Source: Treponema sp.
Lineage (GTDB): Bacteria; Spirochaetota; Spirochaetia; Treponematales; Breznakiellaceae
Direction of reading: 5' to 3'
Assembly: GCA_031284385.1 (NCBI GenBank)
Contig: JAISZZ010000070.1
Coordinates: forward strand, 1 to 45,619
DNA length: 45,619 nt
Under the pieces are notes generated by a model, which worked only from the letters and a program-made list of their open reading frames with translations, searched no databases and was not told the origin of the DNA. This document shows, piece by piece, positions 7,742-15,604 of the stretch (within the stretch, counting starts at the first letter, position 1; the number at the start of each line of letters is the position of its first letter). Made by a program: the position numbers and the translations under genes.

Positions 7742-9124
7742 TTATACTTTCTTTTCGATGCCGAATCTCCGCAGTTTTGTGTGAAGATTACCCGGATATA
7801 TACCGATAGCCTCTGCGGTACGCGACATAACATAATCATTTTTTTTCAACTGATATTCAAGATAGCATTTTTCAAACAATTCTTTTGCCTGGCTATACGA
7901 TGCTTCCAGTATATCACTATCTAGATTATTTTGGCAACAGGCTGCACTGTAATTATCTCGCGTCTTTCCGTTATTATGCGGAAGAAATAATTTTTCGAGT
8001 GAGTCCAGTTCAATATGGTCATCATCGCAAAGTACGGCAAGACGCTCCGCCAAATTTTTTAATTCACGGACATTTCCGGGCCATGGATATTTTTTTAAAT
8101 ACTCTCGTGCGTTATCGTCAAACGTAAAGGGGCGGGCGCCAGCTTCGCGCAAAAAATGATAAAGCAACGGCTCAATATCACTTGTTCTTTCACGCAGCGA
8201 ACTCATGTGTATGGGAATTACATTCAGTCTAAAAAACAAGTCCTGACGAAAAACGCCTTTGCTGCAAGCTTCTTCCAGATTTTTATTGGTGGCGGCAACT
8301 ATTCGGACATCGACATTTATGCTTTTTTCGCTGCCGACACGTTCTATTTTTTGTTCCTGAATGGCGCGCAATACTTTTGCCTGCGCGTTAAGCGACATAT
8401 CTCCGATTTCATCGAGGAAAAGCGTACCGCCTGATGCCAATTCAAAGCGTCCGCGCCGCCGTGAAAATGCGTCCGTAAACGCGCCTTTTTCGTGTCCAAA
8501 CAGCTCGCTTTCAATCAGATTATCAGGTATGGCAGCGCAGTTTACTTCGACAAAAGCGGCGTTTGAGCGCGAAGAAAGCCGGTGTACGGCGCGTGCCACC
8601 AGTTCTTTCCCGCTGCCGTTTTCCCCCGTTATAAGTATGCGCGCATCGCTACCTGCCGCCTGTTTAATCATGTTCCGGACACGCTCGATCTGCGGGCTGC
8701 CGCCTATCAATTCATCGCCTGTGTTTGATTTCCTTTTGAGCTCCAAATTTTCTTCGCGCAGAGTGATAAGCGACACCGCGTTTCTGCATACCGTCAATAA
8801 TTTATCGATTGAAAGTGGTTTTTCGAGATAATCGAAAGCGCCGAGTTTTACAGCTTTGACCGCCGTATCAATGTTAGCGTGGCCTGAAATCACGATTACT
8901 TCGATTTCAGGCCAAAGGGATCGTATTTTTTCAAGCGCCTCTATGCCGCCCATATTCGGCAGCAGTACATCGAGAATAACTATGGACACTTCTTTTTGTG
9001 ATAACAATTCTATGCCTGAAATCGCATCTTCCGCCGTAAACGCCATATAGCCTTCATCTTCCATAATTTCCGCTACGGTTGTCCGGATTGTCCGTTCATC
9101 ATCTACAATTAAAATATTATGCAC
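7742..9124 (-). CDS. NtrX-like sigma-54-dependent response regulator with a GAFTDA loop
   Basis: This regulator contacts sigma-54 RNA polymerase through its AAA+ domain. The GTG at 9124 was chosen because AAGGA lies six bases upstream and the receiver domain then begins directly (HNILIVDDE); the longer frame overlaps the kinase gene. The product is 460 aa. The receiver domain (1-120) has Asp52 as the phosphorylation site. The AAA+ domain has GENGSGKE (Walker A), a GTLFLDEIGDM Walker B and the arginine-finger region. The sigma-54 contact loop reads GAFTDA instead of GAFTGA (aspartate codon at 8471-8473). The Fis-type helix-turn-helix has NtrX character (MSRTAEAIGIYPGNLHTKLR). It follows the kinase gene by one base. 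Confidence 0.92.
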   Translation of the reverse strand: MHNILIVDDERTIRTTVAEIMEDEGYMAFTAEDAISGIELLSQKEVSIVILDVLLPNMGGIEALEKIRSLWPEIEVIVISGHANIDTAVKAVKLGAFDYLEKPLSIDKLLTVCRNAVSLITLREENLELKRKSNTGDELIGGSPQIERVRNMIKQAAGSDARILITGENGSGKELVARAVHRLSSRSNAAFVEVNCAAIPDNLIESELFGHEKGAFTDAFSRRRGRFELASGGTLFLDEIGDMSLNAQAKVLRAIQEQKIERVGSEKSINVDVRIVAATNKNLEEACSKGVFRQDLFFRLNVIPIHMSSLRERTSDIEPLLYHFLREAGARPFTFDDNAREYLKKYPWPGNVRELKNLAERLAVLCDDDHIELDSLEKLFLPHNNGKTRDNYSAACCQNNLDSDILEASYSQAKELFEKCYLEYQLKKNDYVMSRTAEAIGIYPGNLHTKLRRFGIEKKV

Positions 9125-9125
9125 G

Positions 9126-10886
9126 CTAATCCTTAACCGGAATATCAACAAAAAATGTTGTTCCCGCTCCAACGGCGGAATTAAACCAAATGCCTCCGCC
9201 ATGATCGTTTACAATACGTTCAACTATCGGCAGCCCGAGTCCAGTGCCGGACTCCTTTGTTGTAAAATATGGGGTAAAAACTTTTTCCACCGCATCTTCA
9301 TCTATTCCTTTGCCCGTATCCTGAATTGATAATCTACAATACTTACAATTTCGTTTGTTGACAATATCAGTGCGAATTTCTACAACCCCCTCGCCATTCA
9401 TCGCGTCAATAGCGTTTATCACAAGATTGCCTATGACCTGTGAAAGACGTTTTCTGTCCATCTTTACTTCAACGCCTGAATACATACCGCTGGTATTAAA
9501 CTTAACATTGTTCCATGATGTTTTATAAGGCATGATAATCTCTTCTGTCGCATCGCGGATGTTTGTTATTGACAGGGAAGGCTCAATAGGGCGGGCAAGT
9601 GTTTTAAACTCGTCAAGCAGAGTAGTAAGGCTTTCAACTTCCTGAATTATCGCCATCATTGAGTCTTCCAGAATTTCATTTATTTTTTCTGGATTGCCGC
9701 GATAACGCCGGAGCAGACGTTCCGCCGTAAGTTTTATCGGGGTAAGCGGATTTTTTATTTCATGCGCGAGCTGCTGCGCCATACTTTGCCATATCGACTG
9801 TTTTTCTGAACGCACAAGTTCATTCCGTGTTTTTTCAAGATTTTGAACCATCACGTTAAAATTGTTAATAAGAAGTCCTAATTCATCTTTAGGGTGAGTA
9901 AGTATTTGTATTTTGAAATCGCCTTTGGCCACCTGCATAGTCGCTTCGCCAAGGTCGGATATAGGCTGAGTTACAATTTGAGTAAAACTGAAAGCAATAA
10001 TTAAAATCATCAGTAAAATAGGCAGAAAGAATATTCCGTAATAAAAGAATATGAGCGGTCCCACATTGTGAAAAAATATTTTATTAAGCTCCTCAAAACG
10101 GAGCGCTTCCGTGCGGATAAGCTCGCTTCCTGCGTCAAAACCTTCCCCCAGACTGAAACTGATGACACGCACCGTATTTTTTTTCCGTAAATCAACGTAA
10201 CGCGCCACATCCGTATCCCGCGGCGTAATTCTCTGCGTAACAAAACCTTGCAACATCGCCGGCGGCGCATCCAGCGTAAGCTCCCTGCGTCCGGCAAAAA
10301 AAACGCTGCGCCATGCGTCATTCCTGCCAAGCGTAAAATCCTGAATCGCGGCAATATCAGCCTTATCAAATTTAGAATTGCCGGCATCATTACTCTGATA
10401 AAGTACCGGCAGCTCGTCAAAACCAATGCTGTCAACAAGCGCCTCATACTTGGCCGTTCTCAGCGAATATATATCAACGGCAAATTCATTCACTTCGGCG
10501 AGAGCTTCCTGAACTTTAATGTTTGGCCAGTAGTGCACGATTTCGTAAAACGATTCTATAGTAATCAGAATAACCGGCGTTGCGGTAAGTACCACTATAA
10601 TGACAAAATTAGTGATAAGCCTTAATTGAAATTTACCTCCCGGCTTCTTTGCTATAAGATCGCGTACCACATTTACTACGGAAATACCCAGCAGTACAAA
10701 AAGCACTGCGGGTATGGTAAAATAAACTGCTAATTCCAGCGGATGCGGGGCTTTTCCCCCTATCAATAGTTCATAGAACAGTTTTCGTGAAAAAAACATC
10801 GTCAAACCGCAGAGCAATATGTAAACGAGCAGCAATACTTTGACGCTGATGAATCCTGATCGTTGATATGTTTTTACGGGCGGCAC
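9126..10886 (-). CDS. NtrY-like membrane histidine kinase
   Basis: This is the likely partner of the regulator encoded one base downstream. The 586-aa protein has three membrane segments near 13-33, 50-72 and 92-112, an extracytoplasmic domain (about 113-275), a fourth membrane segment (about 277-303), then a HAMP linker (VTQPISDLGEATMQVAKGDF). The kinase core has the NtrY-typical H-box MAQQLAHEIKNPLTPIKLTA with His375 as phospho-acceptor, an N-box VIGNLVINAIDAMNG and G-boxes DTGKGIDE and GTGLGLPIVERIVNDHGG. The GTG start at 10886 has GGAG seven bases upstream. No PAS domain is evident. The signal sensed cannot be read from the sequence. Confidence 0.92.
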   Translation of the reverse strand: MPPVKTYQRSGFISVKVLLLVYILLCGLTMFFSRKLFYELLIGGKAPHPLELAVYFTIPAVLFVLLGISVVNVVRDLIAKKPGGKFQLRLITNFVIIVVLTATPVILITIESFYEIVHYWPNIKVQEALAEVNEFAVDIYSLRTAKYEALVDSIGFDELPVLYQSNDAGNSKFDKADIAAIQDFTLGRNDAWRSVFFAGRRELTLDAPPAMLQGFVTQRITPRDTDVARYVDLRKKNTVRVISFSLGEGFDAGSELIRTEALRFEELNKIFFHNVGPLIFFYYGIFFLPILLMILIIAFSFTQIVTQPISDLGEATMQVAKGDFKIQILTHPKDELGLLINNFNVMVQNLEKTRNELVRSEKQSIWQSMAQQLAHEIKNPLTPIKLTAERLLRRYRGNPEKINEILEDSMMAIIQEVESLTTLLDEFKTLARPIEPSLSITNIRDATEEIIMPYKTSWNNVKFNTSGMYSGVEVKMDRKRLSQVIGNLVINAIDAMNGEGVVEIRTDIVNKRNCKYCRLSIQDTGKGIDEDAVEKVFTPYFTTKESGTGLGLPIVERIVNDHGGGIWFNSAVGAGTTFFVDIPVKD

Positions 10887-10922
10887 CAGGCAACTCCATA
10901 TTTTCCAATTTTTGTATAATAT

Positions 10923-11044
10923 AGTTGTTTAAAAACTTCAGTTTTTGAACAACTATCGCTTAAAACGGTAGAATCCCGCACATTTTGCACAGCAATTGCT
11001 GCGGCTTGTGGGAGAACCAATAAGGTTCTTGAACAAGTCCAATA
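10923..11044. repeat. Dispersed hairpin repeat R1, copy b
   Basis: This copy begins with AGTTGTTTAAAAACTTCAG and its partner TTTTTGAACAACT. A linker of about 70 bases contains CGCTTAAAACGG and GCAGCAATTGCTGC, and the copy ends with GGTTCTTGAACAAGTCCAAT. It occupies much of the 344-bp region between the divergent ntrY-like gene and the gene at 11231. A further hairpin sits at 11073-11103 (TGATATG paired with CATATCA, enclosing CCCG and CGGG). Confidence 0.65.
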
Positions 11045-11192
11045 CAAATTACATATTCGGCAGACCGCCGGCTGATATGTCCCGTAAAATGCGGGTCATA
11101 TCACGATATTTAAGCAGTTGTTGTCTGTAACAGACGCTTCTATTATAACATTATTCAAAATACTGTCAACAATCCGGCAAAATGCCGCCCTC

Positions 11193-11221
11193 TTTAATAA
11201 ATTTTCATTTTATGGTATACA
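11193..11221 (+). promoter_or_regulatory. Possible promoter placing the start point next to the ATG
   Basis: TATACA at 11216-11221 with TTTAAT at 11193-11198 (17-bp spacer) would start transcription about two or three bases before the ATG at 11231. No ribosome-binding site is visible before that ATG. The -35 match is weak. Confidence 0.3.
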
Positions 11222-11230
11222 TAATGTTAA

Positions 11231-13333
11231 ATGAATCATTCAAACACCGCGTTTCGTTCAGTTGAACAATGGAAAGCGGCTTTAATAACGTTGCCTGATA
11301 CGCATTTTTTTAACCTTATGCGCAGTATTCTAGGGAATATTCAATCGCCGTTTAACAAACAGCGACTGTTGAATGAGCTTGTGTCTTTTCTTTCGAATAA
11401 CGACATACAAAAAACAATCGCCTCATACATAGACCAAGACGATCATAAAATAATAGCGGCCATTGCCGCGCTGAACGAGCCATGCCGCTGGGATTTAGGC
11501 GTTTTTTTTAATGGGGACTATTCTTACGCGGAACTGGACACGCTTGTTCTTAATCTTGAGGAACGGCTAATAGTTTATACCGTAAAAGAAGACGGCAAAA
11601 ACCATTTATCGCTCAATCCACTGTTGAAAAAGATTCTGTCGCCGGCTGCTTCGAACAACAGTGTTTTGTTCCCATGTGCCCCAAAAAGCGCCCATTTGAA
11701 TCAACAGGCGAATTTCTTTTTTGATGATACGTTTTTGGCGGCTTTTTTAACATTCATGCTGCCTGAAAAACACATATTAAAAACAGACGGCAGCCTGCGT
11801 AAGAATCTTCTACAAAAGATAAATAAGATTTTTCCTGAGGATAGCGGCGTTTTTGCCGCGGCGCTGCGTAATATAGGCTTGCTGTTCGAAGGTTCGTCTG
11901 GATACGATATGCAAAAACTGCGCAATTTCGCCAAATTAACGGAAGTTGAGCGGTTTGCTTACTGTGCCGCCGGACTTTACATGAATTCGTACGCCGTCCC
12001 CCACGCGATTCTGACACACAGAAAATTTATTCAGCATATAGCGGCCATTGCGGTTTCAGTGTTTCACTCTCTTGATGAGGATAAATGTTATCCAGTTTCA
12101 ACATTAAAGCGGTTTATAGAAATAAATAGAATGATTCTGGGGGGTGGCTCGTACCGTGCCGGTGATTTTGACGCTGTTCCACCTGAAAAAGAGCCGTTTG
12201 GAGCCGCCAGTTTGATTGAAATTATGGAAAAGACAGGCCTGCTGTTAAAAACAAAAGACGGGTACTGTAAACGCGCCATCAAATCCCGCGCCAGCGACGA
12301 CGCGGAAAACATTCCGGTAATAGCATTCAATTCTGTTTTTTCATTTATTCTTTTGCCGGAGATAACATTCATTGACGCAGTGGAGCTTATCACTTTTTGC
12401 GAGGTTACGGATGCAAAAACTTCCACGCAGTTTGAGCTTACGCCTGAATCCGCTGTACGCGGTTTTAACTGTGGAATAAACAGTGGAACAATGTTTAAGC
12501 TTTTAAAAAAATTTTCCGCAGCGCGCATAGATGCCGGATTGGAGTCGACCCTTAATGATTGGGAAAAAAGACATTCTGAAATTGTTATTATAGATGGTAT
12601 AAGTATCGTATTATCTGAGGGTAGGCGTTACATGGCGCGGACAGAACCGCTCGCGTCTCATATCGTTCTAAACCCGTCTCCCGGCGTTTATCTGCTTGAT
12701 TTCACCGAAAAAGAAGAGGCGGCGGCAGTATTGAAAAAGGCCGGTGCCGATATACTGTCCGAGCCGTCGATGAAAATTCCGTGCGCCGCTGCTAAAAGAA
12801 AGGCATCCCCGTTTTTTATTCCGGTTACGCCGAATTCCGCGGCGCTATGTCCGCCGCGTTCTTCAGAATCTATGAGGGATTATGGATCTGTTGATGAGAG
12901 CAAGGAGCATTTCCGTGCGGCACTTGACGAATTAAAACCGGCGCAGATGGAGCGCGAGGAACTGTCGTCGCGTATCGAGAGAAAACTTGTAATATCGGAA
13001 CGGCAGCTCAGCGGCGCGTTTATACGCTATGAAAAACGTGAGGCGCGTGGCCTTGATTATGCCGGTAAACTCGCGCTTGTAAAACAGGCCATGCTTTTTA
13101 ACGAAGCGCTCGAAATCGTAGTTCAAGATTCGCCAGGAGGCGAAAAATATATAACGGGCGTTCCGCTCGCACTGGAAAAATCGCGGGATGAAACAGTTTT
13201 ATCGGTTAAATTGATGCCGCGGCGCGAGGACGGCGAAGGCGGCGATAATATAAACGAGTCCGGCTGTATAAAAATTTATATGGGTAAAATCCGTATAATA
13301 CGCCGGATAAAACAATCTATTTTTTCAAGTTAA
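11231..13333 (+). CDS. XPB/Ssl2-type helicase-associated domain protein without a helicase
   Basis: At 700 aa this is large and soluble, with no signal peptide or membrane segment. Residues about 365-510 match the pattern of the helicase-associated domain found in XPB/Ssl2-like bacterial proteins (Pfam Helicase_C_3, by memory): FNSVFSFILLPE, FCEVTDAKTSTQFELTPESA, RGFNCGINSGTMFKLLKKF, then NDWEKRHSEIVIIDG. The N-terminal third looks like winged-helix repeats. The C-terminal 90 residues (LDYAGKLALVKQAM onward) resemble a beta-barrel of the WYL type, though weakly. There is no Walker A or DEAD box. Its role is unknown; DNA or RNA binding is a reasonable inference. It precedes a NYN-LOTUS gene by 78 bp. 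Confidence 0.6.
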   Translation: MNHSNTAFRSVEQWKAALITLPDTHFFNLMRSILGNIQSPFNKQRLLNELVSFLSNNDIQKTIASYIDQDDHKIIAAIAALNEPCRWDLGVFFNGDYSYAELDTLVLNLEERLIVYTVKEDGKNHLSLNPLLKKILSPAASNNSVLFPCAPKSAHLNQQANFFFDDTFLAAFLTFMLPEKHILKTDGSLRKNLLQKINKIFPEDSGVFAAALRNIGLLFEGSSGYDMQKLRNFAKLTEVERFAYCAAGLYMNSYAVPHAILTHRKFIQHIAAIAVSVFHSLDEDKCYPVSTLKRFIEINRMILGGGSYRAGDFDAVPPEKEPFGAASLIEIMEKTGLLLKTKDGYCKRAIKSRASDDAENIPVIAFNSVFSFILLPEITFIDAVELITFCEVTDAKTSTQFELTPESAVRGFNCGINSGTMFKLLKKFSAARIDAGLESTLNDWEKRHSEIVIIDGISIVLSEGRRYMARTEPLASHIVLNPSPGVYLLDFTEKEEAAAVLKKAGADILSEPSMKIPCAAAKRKASPFFIPVTPNSAALCPPRSSESMRDYGSVDESKEHFRAALDELKPAQMEREELSSRIERKLVISERQLSGAFIRYEKREARGLDYAGKLALVKQAMLFNEALEIVVQDSPGGEKYITGVPLALEKSRDETVLSVKLMPRREDGEGGDNINESGCIKIYMGKIRIIRRIKQSIFSS

Positions 13334-13411
13334 TCAGAGTTGCCCTAAGGCAGCACTTTGTGTTGATCAGATAAACACTGCGGCAGTTTTGCCGCCAAAA
13401 CAGGAGAGATA

Positions 13412-14176
13412 ATGCCATTATTACCATTTTCAACTATTGAAAGTACACTTAATCAGGCAAAACTTGCCGTTCTTATCGATGCGGATAACGCGCAGTCAGT
13501 TAATATCGAAGGGCTTCTTGACGAAGTTGCGAAGTATGGCACTGCGAGCATTAAGCGAATATACGGCGATTGGACAAACACGCATCTGCGTTCATGGAAA
13601 GAAAAACTGTTGGATCACGCGATACAGCCAATACAACAGTTTTCATATACCAGCGGTAAAAACGCGACAGACAGTGCGATGATTATAGATGCTATGGATC
13701 TGCTTTACAGCGGCAAACTGGACGGTTTTTGCATAGTATCGAGTGATTCGGATTTTACGCGGCTGGCCGCGAGACTGCGCGAAAGTGGGCTTAAAGTGTA
13801 CGGCTTTGGCGAAAAAAAAACGCCGCGCGCGTTTGTCGCCGTGTGTGATAAATTTATATATACTGAAATACTGCGGGATGCCCAGTCTGACGATGACGAA
13901 GAAAGCCCCGCCGCCACAGCCCGCAAGGATTTTAAAATAGACAAACGTTTATTAAAAATACTGCGGGATGCCGTGGAAGATCTCGCGGATGAGGCCGGAC
14001 GCGCTTATCTAGGAAGCGTCGGACAAAAAATAGCAAACCGGTCGAGTGAATTCGATCCGCGCAACTATGGCTTCAAAAAACTTGGAGATATGTTTCGCTC
14101 TATTCCTGATTTTGAAATAGAGGAATTGGCGCAAAACAACGGAAGCAAACAGATATATATACGCCTTAGAAAATGA
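13412..14176 (+). CDS. NYN (PIN-like) nuclease with C-terminal LOTUS/OST-HTH domain
   Basis: NYN proteins of the LabA/DUF88 type are predicted metal-dependent RNases; LOTUS domains bind RNA. The 254-aa protein has the NYN acidic residues Asp23 in VLIDADN, Asp87 in ATDSAMIIDAMD, and Asp112 and Asp114 in IVSSDSDFTRLA, followed by GFGEKKTP. A low-complexity acidic linker (about 155-170) leads to the LOTUS domain (about 172-254) with LLKILRDAVEDLADEAGRAY, GSVGQKIANRSSEFDPRNYG and FKKLGDMFRSIPDFEI. All catalytic aspartates are present. An AGGAG precedes the ATG at 13412. The targets are unknown. The upstream neighbour may be functionally linked. Confidence 0.88.
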   Translation: MPLLPFSTIESTLNQAKLAVLIDADNAQSVNIEGLLDEVAKYGTASIKRIYGDWTNTHLRSWKEKLLDHAIQPIQQFSYTSGKNATDSAMIIDAMDLLYSGKLDGFCIVSSDSDFTRLAARLRESGLKVYGFGEKKTPRAFVAVCDKFIYTEILRDAQSDDDEESPAATARKDFKIDKRLLKILRDAVEDLADEAGRAYLGSVGQKIANRSSEFDPRNYGFKKLGDMFRSIPDFEIEELAQNNGSKQIYIRLRK

Positions 14177-14280
14177 TGAAGCCTGATTTTCAATGAAATA
14201 CACCTGCTAAAAATTGTAAACAAATGTGTATAGTTTCTTTATTATTTGTAAAATATTGTTTAATAAATAATTATAAATAC

Positions 14281-14310
14281 TTGAAATTATTTTTTATCTA
14301 ATGATATTAT
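14281..14310 (+). promoter_or_regulatory. Putative sigma-70 promoter of the HTH/H1-tail gene
   Basis: TTGAAA at 14281-14286 and TATTAT at 14305-14310 are separated by 18 bp in a strongly AT-rich 200-bp intergenic region. A leader of about 60 bases follows to the ATG at 14380. Confidence 0.5.
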
Positions 14311-14379
14311 GTATATAAAAGATATGCAGAATCTTTTGATTTTGAAATCTAATATAATTTTATAAGGAGATGTAACTTT

Positions 14380-14874
14380 ATGGCAAAGACATCAGCAGGA
14401 AAAGTAACCGGCAAGACGCCCGGCGCGGTTTTGGAAAAGTATATTAAGGACTTCAACTTGTCTGTAAGCGGACTGGCTGTTGAGCTGGGGCAGAATGTCG
14501 CTACATTCAAAAAGATGCTTCAGGATGAAAAAAGAATTGATGTTGAAATCGCGCAGCTTCTTGCGAAGAAATTCAGCACCACCGCAGATTTTTGGATAGA
14601 TTTACAAAAAAAAGCGGCGCTCGCGGAGGCGAAAGCTAATCAAAAACATCAAAAACTTATTAAAGAGATTAAAAAGGCTGTAAAAGAGCCGAAAGCGGCA
14701 AAAAGTGCGAAAAGTCCGACTGCAACCGCAAAAAAGCCCGGACGTAAACCCGGCAGAAAACCGGCAGCGCAGGCGGCTGCAACCGCAAAAAAGCCCGGAC
14801 GTAAGCCCGGCAGAAAACCGGCAGCGCAGGCATCCACCTCAATATATTCTACGGAAACCGATTCCGAATTTTAA
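14380..14874 (+). CDS. HigA-fold helix-turn-helix protein with histone-H1-like repeat tail
   Basis: The 164-aa protein has two parts. Residues about 14-85 form a helix-turn-helix domain of the HigA/VapI antidote type (VLEKYIKDFNLSVSGLAVEL, FKKMLQDEKRIDVEIAQLL, KKFSTTADFWIDLQKKAALA). Residues about 86-155 are a basic low-complexity tail with two copies of a 19-residue unit centred on KKPGRKPGRKPAAQA, resembling the C-terminal tails of histone H1 and bacterial H1-like proteins. The tail is encoded by a 57-bp tandem duplication. A GGAG ribosome-binding site precedes the ATG and a strong terminator follows the stop. There is no adjacent toxin gene, so a chromatin or nucleoid role is more likely than an antitoxin role. 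The function is inferred. Confidence 0.75.
   Translation: MAKTSAGKVTGKTPGAVLEKYIKDFNLSVSGLAVELGQNVATFKKMLQDEKRIDVEIAQLLAKKFSTTADFWIDLQKKAALAEAKANQKHQKLIKEIKKAVKEPKAAKSAKSPTATAKKPGRKPGRKPAAQAAATAKKPGRKPGRKPAAQASTSIYSTETDSEF
14719..14832 (+). repeat. Tandem repeat, two 57-bp units, in the H1-like tail
   Basis: Units at 14719-14775 and 14776-14832 differ at only a few positions (for example GTAAACCC versus GTAAGCCC). Each encodes 19 residues (T/A)ATAKKPGRKPGRKPAAQA. The near identity implies recent duplication, and copy number is likely to vary between strains. Confidence 0.9.
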
Positions 14875-14877
14875 CCT

Positions 14878-14919
14878 CATCAAAAAACCCGCCCGTGTAA
14901 ACAGGCGGGTTTTTTGATG
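14878..14919 (+). terminator. Strong intrinsic terminator after the HTH/H1-tail gene
   Basis: AACCCGCC and GGCGGGTT pair around a 10-base loop, flanked by A and T runs (CATCAAAAAA on the left, TTTTTTGATG on the right). It is symmetrical enough to work in both directions. The AMMECR1 gene starts 15 bases later. Confidence 0.88.
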
Positions 14920-14933
14920 TTCGTATCTATTAA

Positions 14934-15503
14934 ATGAAATTTATAATTACGGATAAAGAAAAAAAAATATTGCTCTCCGATGCACGGGAAATAATTTTAG
15001 CAAAACTTGAAAAACGTTCTCCGTGTTACGAACAGAGGGCGGCGGGTTCCGCTCTTTCGCAAAAATGTGGCGCGTTTGTTACCTTGCATGAAAAAAGCGA
15101 CTCCGGGCAAAAATTGCGCGGATGTATTGGCAGAATGGCTTCCGATGACCCGCTCGAAGAAACAACGCGAAACATGGCGCTGGCGGCGGCGTTTGGCGAT
15201 CCCCGCTTTCCGCCGCTAACAAAAAAAGAATGGCCATTTTGTGTTATAGAAATATCGGCGCTTTCCCCGATGGAGTTATGCGACGATCCCCATTCCATAC
15301 AAGTCGGCGTTCACGGGCTATATCTTGTCAATCATGGCAGGTCGGGTGTGCTTCTTCCGCAAGTGCCTGTCGAACAGGGCTGGAATTTGGAACAGTACCT
15401 TGACTATATCTGCGAAAAGGCCGGCCTGCCGCCTGAATCTTACAATGATACCAGCGCCCGTTTATACACTTTTACCGCCGAAGTTTTTTCTGAAACAGCT
15501 TAA
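14934..15503 (+). CDS. AMMECR1-domain protein
   Basis: The 189-aa protein covers the whole AMMECR1 fold, including the invariant motif KLRGCIGRM (residues about 62-70), then LEETTRNMALAAAFGDPRF and IEISALSPME. The family is widespread and often sits beside a MEMO protein and a radical-SAM enzyme, but neither is near here. Its biochemical role is not settled. No strong ribosome-binding site precedes the ATG at 14934, which lies just after the terminator. The 100 bp downstream contain no gene. Confidence 0.88.
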   Translation: MKFIITDKEKKILLSDAREIILAKLEKRSPCYEQRAAGSALSQKCGAFVTLHEKSDSGQKLRGCIGRMASDDPLEETTRNMALAAAFGDPRFPPLTKKEWPFCVIEISALSPMELCDDPHSIQVGVHGLYLVNHGRSGVLLPQVPVEQGWNLEQYLDYICEKAGLPPESYNDTSARLYTFTAEVFSETA

Positions 15504-15604
15504 GCGCCGCGCCCATTAACTCATGTTATGCAGGAATAATGTAAACCACTAATCGTACTAAAATTACAGCAAGTGTTTTTTATCACGTAATAATAATTGC
15601 ACGC

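Noticed and set aside
14380..14874. Antitoxin of a HigBA module
   Set aside because: No toxin-sized ORF is adjacent on either side; the upstream gene is a NYN-LOTUS protein and the downstream gene is AMMECR1 beyond a terminator.
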